A stretch of 11,123 nucleotides of DNA from Euperipatoides rowelli (Eukaryota; Onychophora; Udeonychophora; Euonychophora; Peripatopsidae), in the NCBI GenBank assembly GCA_003024985.2, contig PXIH01S0007598.1. One strand, written 5' to 3'. Position numbers and translations under genes: made by a program. Positions within the stretch are counted from its first letter, which is position 1. Each line of letters begins with the position of its first letter. Below are positions 1 to 6,237 of this stretch, piece by piece. Under the pieces are notes generated by a model that was not told the origin of the DNA, did no database searches, and worked only from the letters and a program-made list of their open reading frames with translations.

Positions 1-250
1 AAGCAGATAAGTCATTGTCATTATCCATTCTCCTCATTCTAATATTTTTCTTTTACAATTACCCCGCTTCAATAAATGAACATACAAAGATGATGGCATG
101 AAGCAGATAAGTCATTGTCATTCTCTGATTTCCTCATTCTAAGATTTTGCTTTTACAAATAGCATACATGATGTCTTGAAGCAGATAAGTCATCTTCATA
201 TTCCCTTCTCATTATAAGATTTTGCTTGTACAACAATTTCTTACTTCAGC
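1..250. repeat. Tandem repeat of 78-100 bp, three copies
   Basis: Three units each begin AAGCAGATAAGTCAT, at positions 1, 101 and 179. Each continues with a TCATT-rich stretch, a CTCATTCTAA-like core and a TTTTGCTTTTACAA-like segment. The first unit is about 100 bp and the second 78 bp; the difference is an extra segment containing ATAAATGAACATACAAAG. The third fades into the 19-bp minisatellite near 250. A fourth partial copy appears at about 535-580, on the far side of the minisatellite. The left end is cut by the window, so the true copy number is unknown. No coding potential is visible. Confidence 0.85.
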
Positions 251-251
251 A

Positions 252-531
252 AATGATCAAAAACAATCAAAATTATCAAAAACGATCAAAATCATCTAAA
301 ACAATCAAAATCATCGAAAACTATCAAAATAATCGAAAACAATCAAAAGCATCTAAATTTATCAATAAATGATCAAAATTATCGAAAGCGATCAAAATTG
401 TCGAAAGCGATCAAAATTATTGAAAGCGATCAAAATTATCGAAAGCGATCAAAATTATCGAAAGTGATCAAAATTATCTAAAGCTATCAAAATTGTCAAA
501 GATGATCAAAATTATCAAAAACAATCAAAAT
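252..531. repeat. 19-bp minisatellite, array A (about 15 copies)
   Basis: The consensus unit is GATCAAAATTATCGAAAGC (19 bp). Copies vary at the positions before ATC and in the CGAAAGC segment, with AAAAC, AAAGC and AAAGT forms. The unit is itself two half-units, ATCAAAA and ATCGAAA, so short A-tracts recur about every 9-10 bp. The cleanest copies lie between about 370 and 480; copies toward the edges are more diverged. The period is not a multiple of three, and no long open frame crosses the array. Confidence 0.92.
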
Positions 532-534
532 ACT

Positions 535-582
535 CAGTCATTGTCATTTTTCCTTCTCAATTCATTTTAAATTTTGTAAATA
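535..582. repeat. Partial fourth copy of the long tandem unit
   Basis: The string GTCATTGTCATT followed by CCTTCTC and a CATTTTAAATTTTG segment matches the core of the units starting at 1, 101 and 179. It lacks their AAGCAGATAA start. This places minisatellite array A between the third and fourth copies of the longer unit. Confidence 0.65.
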
Positions 583-1032
583 AAGATATTAAACAAAGCC
601 AAAAAGGTTGAACAGCTTGAACACATGTGCATTTAAAGAGTACGTAAACAACTTTTATATAATATTTTTACACTGTCCTTATAGCCTATAACATATTTGT
701 ACAATATATGCTTTTGAGGGGAGGCATTCCTGAGACACATCATCTGATATATGTTTACTGAGTTTATTTCTTCTCTCCCCCCACAAGTTGTGAAAGGTTC
801 AAATAGGTTATTGAATGGTTTTATTGTTTATTATGTTATAGCACAGTTGGTTGGTAAAATAAAGAAATGAAGGTAGGTGGAGATTAAAGTCTAAACTGTT
901 TAATAGACTGGAATGTAAATAAATAATACAAAACAGCAGTTTGTTGTTAGACATGAATAATGTAACAAAAAGCCCAAATGTTAATGTTGTAGCAAGAACC
1001 AGGGGCCGGTACACACTCATTGGATTGACTAT
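583..1032. other. Spacer, no gene recognised
   Basis: AT-rich sequence with a C7 tract near 776-782 and a GGGG stretch near 718. A minus-strand open stretch at 808-1020 (70 codons, hydrophobic) has no recognisable motif and is what AT-rich DNA gives by chance. I see no RNA gene or transposon end here. Confidence 0.5.
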
Positions 1033-1053
1033 AGCGTTTGCATAGCAAACGCT
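1033..1053. repeat. Perfect 9-bp palindromic hairpin
   Basis: AGCGTTTGC and GCAAACGCT form a perfect 9-bp inverted repeat around the 3-nt loop ATA. It lies about 55 bp before the second minisatellite block. It is GC-richer than its surroundings. It could be a transposon tip or a foldback relic; no partner end was found. Confidence 0.8.
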
Positions 1054-1110
1054 GTACCTAAAATCAGCTGTTGATTAATTAATTGTTGGGATGATGGAAA
1101 TTGTGTAAAA

Positions 1111-1358
1111 ATGATCGAAAATTATCGAAAGCGATCAAAATTATCGAAAGCGATCAAAATTATCATCAAAATTATCGATGACTTTAAAATTGTCCAAGAC
1201 GATCAAAATTGTTGAAGATGATCAAAATTATCGAAAACATTCAAAATTATTGAAAACTATCAAAATTATCGAAAACGATCAAATTCATTAAAACGATCAA
1301 AATCATTAAAAACGATCAAAATCATCGAAAACTATCAGAATTATTGAAATTGATCAAA
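1111..1358. repeat. 19-bp minisatellite, array B (about 13 copies)
   Basis: This is the same family as the array at 252-531, with GATCAAAATTATCGAAAGC-like units in the same orientation, about 580 bp downstream. Copies are more diverged: some carry deletions (ATTATCATCAAAATTATC near 1159) and substitutions (TTTAAAATTGTCC near 1182). The last recognisable half-unit is TTGATCAAAAAGG near 1350. The A-tract spacing of 9-10 bp is kept in the better copies. Confidence 0.9.
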
Positions 1359-1574
1359 AAGGTTAATTACACCTCTTAATCATCATAGGGTTGGGGGCAT
1401 AGTTGTTCGTTACATAGTAGGAGTTAGGGTTCAGGTTGGGTCGAAGGTTAGAACTATAAATAAATAAAATAAGGCTGCATGTAGTTTAGTCATATGACAT
1501 TCAGACATACGCCATTGGTTGGTTTTAGTTTCAAAGGTGCACCAGAGTTTGTCGGCTAGACTCAAGTGGTTTGA
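1359..1574. other. Spacer, no gene recognised
   Basis: A G-rich patch near 1388-1450 (GGGTTGGGGGC, TTAGGGTTCAGGTTGGG) precedes ordinary AT-rich sequence. The segment AAGTGG-TTTGA-CCACTT near 1565-1580 is a small hairpin that runs into the TatD-exon relic. No coding exon was found on either strand. Confidence 0.45.
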
Positions 1575-1607
1575 CCACTTACTTTAATTCACTGCTTCAC
1601 TGTAAAT
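1575..1607 (+). pseudogene. Relic fragment resembling the TatD exon
   Basis: These 33 bases match 2120-2152 of the real TatD exon at 29 of 33 ungapped positions, including the identical run CACTGCTTCACTG. In frame it reads L-T-L-I-H-C-F-T-V-N, against P-T-V-I-H-C-F-T-G-N in the real exon, so the metal-ligand motif HCFTG is kept except for its glycine. An in-frame stop (TGA, 1572-1574) sits directly upstream, and another stop follows within about eight codons. It lies on the same strand, about 545 bp before its counterpart. The best reading is a decayed partial duplication of the exon. Chance is unlikely but not excluded without an alignment. Confidence 0.55.
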
Positions 1608-1726
1608 CATTCCAGCTACATAATTAAATAAACAAATAAATAGAAAATTCACTGGAATGACGAATATCATTCCAACCGATTGGAATCTAGAAGCAAGTAG
1701 ATGGCGCTCTTAAATAGTAAAGAGCG
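1607..1726. repeat. Cluster of three short inverted repeats
   Basis: TCATTCCAG (1607-1615) pairs with CTGGAATGA (1652-1660). ATTCCAA (1669-1675) pairs with TTGGAAT (1680-1686) around CCGA. CGCTCTT (1705-1711) pairs with AAGAGCG (1720-1726). All three are perfect and lie within 120 bp, immediately after the TatD-exon relic. They may be the remains of a foldback element or MITE; no target-site duplication is evident. Confidence 0.6.
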
Positions 1727-2000
1727 TGCTAGCTTTCAAAATTAACAGACATGAATAAATTATCATTAATTTTCATTTATAAGGGCTGGCGATTGCCTTG
1801 CGCTATGTTTTCAATGCATTATTGATTGACAGCTCATGTTAATACGACATTTTCCATAAAATAACAAGCACCATATTAAGAAAGAACGAATTCACAAGAA
1901 CTGCTCAACTTATTCCCTATACGAGCGAATCAAATGTAATAAAATAAATTCACTCTAATGTACAGTATATCACAATTATTAAACAAAACACCAATATTTT

Positions 2001-2020
2001 GTTTATTTTTATACCTTTAG
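2001..2020 (+). other. 3' splice site (acceptor) of the TatD exon
   Basis: A T-rich tract (GTTTATTTTTATACCTTTAG) ends in AG directly before ATT CAG TTG, the first codons of the TatD reading frame. The frame upstream carries stops, which supports this as the exon edge. Exon entry is phase 0. Confidence 0.85.
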
Positions 2021-2204
2021 ATTCAGTTGGCTATCAAACTACATAAACCATTGTTTCTACATGAGAGGGATGCCCATTCTTCATTGGTGGAAATTTTGGA
2101 GCGTTATCGTCCACGTTTACCACCTACTGTAATCCACTGCTTCACTGGAAATAAAGAAGAAGCTGCCAAGTATATCAGTATGGGATTCTATATCGGACTT
2201 ACAG
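2021..2204 (+). CDS. Internal exon of a TatD-family Mg-dependent nuclease
   Basis: TatD proteins are amidohydrolase-fold (TIM-barrel) metal-dependent 3'-5' DNases. This 184-bp exon encodes 61 full codons plus one base (entry phase 0, exit phase 1). What is seen: a helix I-Q-L-A-I-K-L-H, the strand KPLFLHERDAH (residues 9-19), PPTVIHCFTG (34-43) and a GFYIGLTG end (55-62, the last glycine split by the intron). His14 and His39 correspond to two metal-ligand histidines of the family. The pattern is closer to bacterial TatD (HCRDAH, HCFTG) than to TATDN1 (HCRNSH, HSFDG) or TATDN3. The exon covers roughly a quarter of a 260-residue protein. The upstream GEcGLD region and the downstream ETDAP region are not found in the window, so the flanking introns are long. 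No frameshift or stop is present and the exon looks functional. Confidence 0.93.
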
Positions 2205-2210
2205 GTAAGT
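2205..2210 (+). other. 5' splice site (donor) of the TatD exon
   Basis: ACAG|GTAAGT is a textbook donor directly after the conserved Y-I-G-L-T-G codons. The exon exits in phase 1 and the next exon must complete a GGN glycine codon. No matching downstream exon is visible in the remaining 8.9 kb. Confidence 0.9.
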
Positions 2211-2297
2211 TTAATTCTTTATTCATTAATAGTAATCTGCTTGCAACATTTTAAAATTTAACTTTCTTCAAACTTTGCGACAACATTAACAAAAGTA

Positions 2298-2610
2298 TAT
2301 TGTCCCAAAAGTCACCATACTTAGGAAAAGCTAACAAACTCATATTTTATATTATTAATGAAGATGGGATGTCTCCATCTTATTTTCAATACAACGATGG
2401 TTGGATCAATAATTTCTACATTCATGAATTGGTTGCCAGGGCTCTGTGCTCGCCATGAGCGGGAGAGAAGACTTCTTGTGTGTGAAGCAAGAGGTGGCCA
2501 ACACATAGAGATTATTTTGTAAATATTTTGTAATGAATATTTGTAAATAAATATATATTTAGCTTCAGTTTCCAATTTTCCCTATGTAGGGTGACTTTTG
2601 TGACACCCTG
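2298..2610 (+). mobile_element. Mariner-type MITE, about 313 bp, with TIRs
   Basis: The left end carries TGTCCCAAAAGTCACC followed by ATACTTAGGAAAA. The right end, read on the minus strand, carries TGTCACAAAAGTCACC followed by CTACATAGGGAAAA. Together they form imperfect terminal inverted repeats of about 28 bp. TA dinucleotides flank both ends (2296-2297 and 2611-2612), as expected for Tc1/mariner insertion. The left tip has lost about two bases relative to the right. The interior keeps the 3' end of a transposase frame (2325-2522), so this is an internally deleted copy rather than an unrelated foldback. It lies in the intron directly after the TatD exon. Confidence 0.8.
2325..2522 (+). pseudogene. 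C-terminal remnant of a mariner-type transposase
   Basis: A 65-codon open stretch ends at TAA (2520-2522) with R-R-L-L-V-C-E-A-R-G-G-Q-H-I-E-I-I-L. This is the typical end of mariner-like transposases, which finish with a Cys, then Gly-Gly-His/Gln and a His-Ile/Phe-Glu motif. The codons before about 2430 do not resemble the DDE/D catalytic core, and the frame is closed by a stop at 2322-2324 beside the left TIR. No catalytic aspartates are present, so the fragment cannot encode an active enzyme. Its position between the two TIRs supports descent from a full mariner by internal deletion. Confidence 0.6.
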
Positions 2611-2612
2611 TA

Positions 2613-3004
2613 CTGTTTTATAAATCTGATGGTTTTTTTAATCATTAAATTGTATGAGAAAAGGAAACAAAATTAGTTCATGTTGTCTTTTCATTCAATA
2701 CATTTTGATTTTAATTCAATTAATTTTATTTGTAAAATATAAGATTTAGAAAATGGCACCATTGAGATTAAAAACATATATATAATATGGAGAGGCAAAA
2801 TAAAAGTGACCGGATGTTTTATCTTGGTATGTGTGACGTGCTTAAAAAAACCGCTTAACACGTTCGGGAGGACACTATTTTCTTAGTTTATTTAATTGTG
2901 CGTAATTAAAATGTCTTGGATCTATTCTGTATTTGCTGTATATGTATAGTATTTGTACACTACATTTAGCCTACAGAATATATGCCGGCCCATGAAAAAA
3001 TTTT
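2613..3004. other. Spacer with a possible TTAA-type transposon tip
   Basis: Mostly AT-rich with no coding exon recognised. TTAA at 2855-2858 is followed by CACGTTCGGGAGG, which resembles the tips of some piggyBac-like elements (TTAA target, CACGTTC-like start). The opposite end was not found, so this is only a suggestion. A TAGCCTACAGAATATA segment near 2969 recurs near 6886. Confidence 0.3.
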
Positions 3005-3065
3005 ACTCTACCAACTGTGATTGTAATTAACGACTTCACTTCATAAAGTCATAAACAATGACTGA
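3005..3065. repeat. Dispersed repeat, copy 1 (pair with 4798-4858)
   Basis: This 61-bp stretch matches 4798-4858 at 55 of 61 ungapped positions, sharing the run ATTGTAATTAACGACTTCAC. Copy 1 ends five bases before an N (3070) and copy 2 begins 22 bases after another N (4776), so both sit near contig joins. The class is unknown. Confidence 0.75.
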
Positions 3066-3084
3066 CAAANCAAATTTCAAAATT

Positions 3085-3350
3085 CTGGTCAGTTTTAGTG
3101 CCTAAATTATCACTGTACCAAATATCAGCATTCTAGCACTTCTATAAAAATAAATCTTCCATTGCAAACATGGTAAAATGACCAAATTCCTATGTAAAAG
3201 TTGCATACTTTTATCACCAGAGGCGCCCTAAAATCAGTTTTTGACCTGTATTTTCACCCCTACATGAAAATTTGGGGTTTTCAGTTTTGTCTGGTCAGTT
3301 TTAGTGGCTAAACTATCATCGTACCAAATATCAGCTTTCTAGCACTTCTA
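3085..3350. repeat. Direct repeat pair of 60 bp, 206 bp apart
   Basis: Positions 3085-3144 and 3291-3350 both start CTGGTCAGTTTTAGTG and end TTCTAGCACTTCTA, with 55 of 60 identities. Between them is unique sequence containing CACCCCTACATGAAAATTTG. This is likely two units of a larger tandem repeat or two copies of a short element. An N lies at 3070 and another at 3381, so the local copy number may be underassembled. Confidence 0.75.
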
Positions 3351-3381
3351 GAAGTTGGTTACAATTATTGGATACAAACAN

Positions 3382-3448
3382 TTGCCACCCCAAATATCTT
3401 GCCACCAGAATCCTGTGCCTTATGTGCTCGCCCTTGGAGCCGGGCCTG
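3382..3448 (+). mobile_element. hAT-like 3' terminus (fragment)
   Basis: The segment TTGCCACC repeats as TTGCCACCAG, then runs through GTGCCTTATGTGC to CCTTGGAGCCGGGCCTG. Many hAT-type non-autonomous elements end in GGAGCCGGCCCTG, the complement of a CAGGGCCGGCTCC start. Here the last bases carry a G-for-C change. The left part of the element is lost or lies across the N at 3381. A similar end in the opposite orientation is at 10898. The family assignment comes from terminal motif memory only. Confidence 0.45.
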
Positions 3449-3805
3449 AGAGTGTGCAGTGTTTATGTTGAGTGTTTCAGTAATCGTTTATTAAAGGTTA
3501 CAGTATTGTATTAGTGTATTACTATTCAGTGTATTATTTATTCAGGATAACTTAATGAAAAAACATTATTTAAAAAAAAGAGGTAGTTTTTTTAGTTTCC
3601 TCCATCTAAATCTATAAATTTATGAAAAATCAATGCCAACTTATCAATATTCTACTAGTATAGCTACATTATACTGCCAGGCATATCTTACTTATTTTAT
3701 TTACTCAATACAATAGAGAAAAAAAAAACATCAATATACAACAAAAAAAGAGAAAAAACATAGATATAAGAAAAAGGATTATAAAAAAACAAATAGAAAA
3801 AGATA
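3449..3805. other. Spacer, A-rich, no gene recognised
   Basis: It contains several A-rich and T-rich runs (for example 3719-3730 and 3743-3752) and no coding exon or transposon end that I can support. Confidence 0.4.
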
Positions 3806-3983
3806 ATCTATATATTAATACGTGAAGGGATAACTTTGGATCCCTTTTTAAACATATTGGGTGCATGGAGGAGTGTGAGATTTTGCAGAGTTAAAGTTTA
3901 TATTGAGAGGGAGTGCAATGAGCTAAAATTTATATATAAAATTAAAACTTTCATTGTTTAGCGTTGTGGCGGCTTTTTACAAA
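3806..3983. repeat. Dispersed 180-bp repeat, copy 1
   Basis: It begins ATCTATATATTAATACGTGA, continues with CTTTGGA..CCCTTTTTAA, a GGAGG.GTG..AGATTT core and AGTTAAAGTTTATAT, and ends GCGTTGTGGCGGCTTTTTAC. The same order is found at 5601-5778. The last 33 bp (3951-3983 and 5746-5778) are identical in the two copies. I recall similar TATTAATACGTGAAG...ACTTTG repeats from insect genomes but cannot assign a class. Confidence 0.8.
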
Positions 3984-3994
3984 GGAATTTCTTA

Positions 3995-4013
3995 TTGGTC
4001 GAATTACGACCAA
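3995..4013. repeat. 7-bp perfect hairpin beside the repeat end
   Basis: TTGGTCG and CGACCAA pair perfectly around AATTA. It lies 11 bp after the part of the dispersed repeat shared with 5601-5778. The other copy is cut by an N at 5779, so it is unknown whether the hairpin belongs to the element. Confidence 0.55.
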
Positions 4014-4166
4014 CACTGGATTACTAGTATAATTAAAAAAACAAAATATTTTATACATGTAAATATAATATTAGTGAGCATATAAAGTTAGTCAGTAGCT
4101 CCAAGTAGAAACAATATTACAATATCCAAAATCAGAAAAAAATAAATTAAATATTGTCAATGGGAT

Positions 4167-4776
4167 CTAGGTCAGAGTAGTTTTCAATACAAACTTTTTT
4201 AAATTGGCCAAAAGGGATAAATGGATCAATCGAGTCCTTGCTGCATCTATCATTGCCCTAATGATAGGGTTATTCAAAGGAATATTGTTGGAGAGGGAAG
4301 GAATATAAAATTGATTCTTTCTCTAGTCAAATGGGTAGAGGGATGAGTGTGATGTTTAATAACAAAAGTTCACAATCAATATCCCCATTTAACAGTTTTG
4401 AGATGAAGGACATTTCAGTGAGTACTCTTCCACTCTCAAGAGAGTCCATTTTGAAAAAAGTACGGAATTCTTTATAAGATAACCCATGATAGTTAGCCTA
4501 ATTTTATAGGATAACCACCTTAAGTACCTATATTGGATACGGTCAATCAGTTTAGCATCATTTTTTGTACAGAAAGACCAAATTGGAGAATAGTATTCCA
4601 ACTCAGGAACCACAAAAGTAAAAAAAAAGTGTATTCAAGGCTAGTGTATCATAAAGTCCATTTGAAACCTTCCTAAGATAACCTAGAGCTTTAGAAGCTT
4701 TGTTAGTAATATAATTAATATAGTACACAAAATTGAAATTAGAGGAATAATAGATTCCAAGGTCTTTAATTTTATN
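4167..4776 (-). pseudogene. Jockey-like LINE reverse transcriptase, C-terminal part, broken
   Basis: On the minus strand the frame from the N at 4776 reads K-I-K-D-L-G-I-Y-Y, then N-Y-I-T-N-K-A-S-K-A-L-G-Y, then V-V-P-E-L-E-Y-Y-S-P-I-W and I-D-R-I-Q-Y-R-Y-L-R. These match the thumb and post-RT region of Jockey/CR1-like non-LTR retrotransposons (vkDLGv.fD, hI..i..KAs..Lg, LvRP.LEYaspvW, iE.vQrrFlr.L). A frameshift at about 4440-4460 moves the frame to S-L-E-S-G-R-V-L-T-E-M, then K-L-L-N-G-D-I-D-C, as in the family's SLexRR...DL..L.K..NG.ID. A stop near 4330 and further shifts follow. The last recognisable part is N-N-P-I-I-R-A-M, ending in a stop at 4167-4169. The catalytic YxDD region is not here. 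The fragment is dead, and its upstream continuation is at 5780-5938. Confidence 0.85.
4681..4775. repeat. 95-bp exact duplicate ending at an N (copy 1)
   Basis: This block is identical at all 95 positions to 5780-5874. It ends exactly at the N of 4776, and the other copy begins one base after the N of 5779. Both copies encode the same LINE codons. This is the pattern of two contig ends that overlap but were not merged. Confidence 0.9.
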
Positions 4777-4797
4777 ATATCACTTATGTAGGCTATA

Positions 4798-4858
4798 ACT
4801 CTACTAACTGGAATTGTAATTAACGACTTCACTTCATAACGTCATAAACAGTGAGTGA
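4798..4858. repeat. Dispersed repeat, copy 2 (pair with 3005-3065)
   Basis: It matches 3005-3065 at 55 of 61 positions in direct orientation. It lies just inside the left edge of the segment bounded by N characters at 4776 and 5779. Confidence 0.75.
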
Positions 4859-5080
4859 TTATAATTTTTTTAATGGGCGCTAAGAATGCGATATCAGTAG
4901 CGTAATCACATTTAGAGACTATCACCACTGCTGCGCTGCGCCTGTTTACTAATTAAAAATAAACATAATTCATTCATATAATTACCGGTCCACATAAAAT
5001 TGTCCGTCGGTCCGGCCGGGCCGCACTGATAAAAAGGTTAAACACTAGTATAGAGTATACTGTATATACTGTATCTGTAT
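4859..5080. other. Spacer with a GC-rich patch
   Basis: A GC-rich patch at about 5003-5026 (CCGTCGGTCCGGCCGGGCCG) stands out in an otherwise AT-rich region. TATACTGTATATACTGTATC runs at 5056-5075 directly before the GAACC-rich zone. No gene is recognised. Confidence 0.4.
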
Positions 5081-5240
5081 ACCAGGGAGTCGAACCGAAC
5101 CTGAACCGTAAACCGGAAAGAAACGTTATATTTTCTGAACCCGAATCTGAACTAATAAAATTTTTTTTCAGTGGAGCTGAACCGGAACCGCAGTCATTAT
5201 TTTTCCCAATTGTTTTTGGGTTCAATTATTGTTCAATAAC
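5081..5240. repeat. GAACC-rich zone, left arm of an inverted pair
   Basis: It starts with ACCAGGGAGTCGAACC (5081-5096), which pairs with GGTTTGACTCCCTGGT (6824-6839) in inverted orientation at 15 of 16 positions. After it come at least five GAACC pentamers on the plus strand (5092-5180) and GGTTC in inverted sense near 5219 and 5239. A minus-strand open stretch at 4974-5225 is a by-product of the repeats and encodes nothing recognisable. It may be a subterminal repeat region of a DNA transposon. Confidence 0.6.
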
Positions 5241-5600
5241 GGTTCAAACAGAATAAAAGTTTTAATATATAAAATTGACTTATTAAATTTGTATAACTTC
5301 TAAATTTATAAACATATAAATGTGTTCTATGTGATATTGTCTGTCTGCCTGTCTGTGCACAAATATCTCTTGAATCCTTAAAAGGTAGAGCCATCAATTA
5401 TTAGATCATCAGGGCCCTTGCTAAAGCTCTATGGTTAAAAGGGGTGGTGGACCGCCGCAAAATTGCCAAGTCAATAAAAAAAATGTCCAGCTTTAAACAT
5501 TTTTTTAAAATTAGAAACAAGTGATGTATTAATAATATAATTAAAGTTAGCATTTTTATATAGCCTACATGATTATTCCAATTCGAATTTACTGGTTAGT
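5241..5600. other. Spacer with a TCTG-rich dispersed-repeat-like stretch
   Basis: The stretch 5338-5460 (GTCTGTCTGCCTGTCTGTGC, then ATATCTCTTGAATCC and AGGTAGAGCCATCAA) resembles a repeat I associate with insect genomes, but I see no second copy in this window. No coding exon was found. Confidence 0.35.
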
Positions 5601-5778
5601 ATCTATATATTAATACTTGAAGGGAAAACTTTGGACCCCTTTTTAAGCAAATTGGGCGAACGGAGGGGTGTAAGATTTGGCATAGTTAAAGTTTATATGG
5701 AGAGGAAGTGCAATGGACTGTTACAAAGACAATAAATTAAAAGATTCATTGTTTAGCGTTGTGGCGGCTTTTTACAAA
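5601..5778. repeat. Dispersed 180-bp repeat, copy 2
   Basis: Same element and orientation as 3806-3983, moderately diverged in the first two thirds and identical over the last 33 bp. It ends exactly at the N of 5779, so its true right boundary is not known. Contigs that stop inside repeats are typical of short-read assembly. Confidence 0.8.
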
Positions 5779-5779
5779 N

Positions 5780-5938
5780 ACCTAGAGCTTTAGAAGCTTT
5801 GTTAGTAATATAATTAATATAGTACACAAAATTGAAATTAGAGGAATAATAGATTCCAAGGTCTTTAATTTTATCCACACGATCAAGCCTAGAGAAAGCT
5901 TTAATACAACCACATGGTACCAAATTTAATTTTCGATA
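5780..5938 (-). pseudogene. Upstream continuation of the LINE reverse transcriptase
   Basis: On the minus strand this reads Y-R-K-L-N-L-V-P-C-G-C-I-K-A-F-S, then R-L-D-R-V-D-K-I-K-D-L-G-I-Y-Y, and continues into the block shared with 4681-4775. This is the segment expected just before KDLGv in Jockey-like elements (an sRk.n pattern, then Y.I.g..L.rvd.ikDLGv). The frame opens after a stop at 5939-5941, beyond which no RT similarity is seen, so the element is 5'-truncated or decayed there. The RT core with YxDD would lie farther right on the plus map and is absent. It belongs with 4167-4776 as one fragment interrupted by a doubtful 1-kb insert. Confidence 0.75.
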
Positions 5939-5941
5939 TCA

Positions 5942-6237
5942 GTTTAGATTAAATAAGGAATCATTTTGCCCATTTCCTTGTCATTTGTATTTTATAAATG
6001 TATTAAATAGACTTAACAAAAATTTTGTTGATTTACTGTCCACATGTAAACGTAACAGTAATAATAACCTAAAATCCCATCCCAATTTTCCAACTAGAAA
6101 CATGATTTTGCCAACTTTTAAATAAAAGTTTAAATTCTGTACTTTTTTCCCCATTACCTGAATTAACAATAAAAGTACAGGTCTATAATAAATTATATGT
6201 TATTTTTCATTAGTTAAACAAAAAATGCTTGTACCCC
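5942..6237. other. Spacer, no gene recognised
   Basis: AT-rich. A 62-codon minus-strand open stretch at 5981-6169 has no recognisable motif. No transposon ends are visible. Confidence 0.4.

Noticed and set aside
252-531. CRISPR array
   Set aside because: Repeats are 19 bp, contiguous and without unique spacers, in a eukaryotic intron; this is a minisatellite.
808-1020. 70-codon hydrophobic minus-strand frame
   Set aside because: No motif, no clear splice or start context, and hydrophobic frames are common by chance in T-rich DNA.
1388-1450. Telomere-like TTAGGG repeats
   Set aside because: Only one TTAGGG occurs, within irregular G-rich sequence, and there is no tandem array.
2321-2575. 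84-codon minus-strand frame inside the mariner MITE
   Set aside because: The plus-strand frame carries the recognisable transposase tail; the minus frame is its shadow.
4974-5225. 83-codon minus-strand frame over the GAACC zone
   Set aside because: The Gly-Ser and Arg-Phe patterns are direct translations of the GAACC-type repeats and do not look like a protein family.
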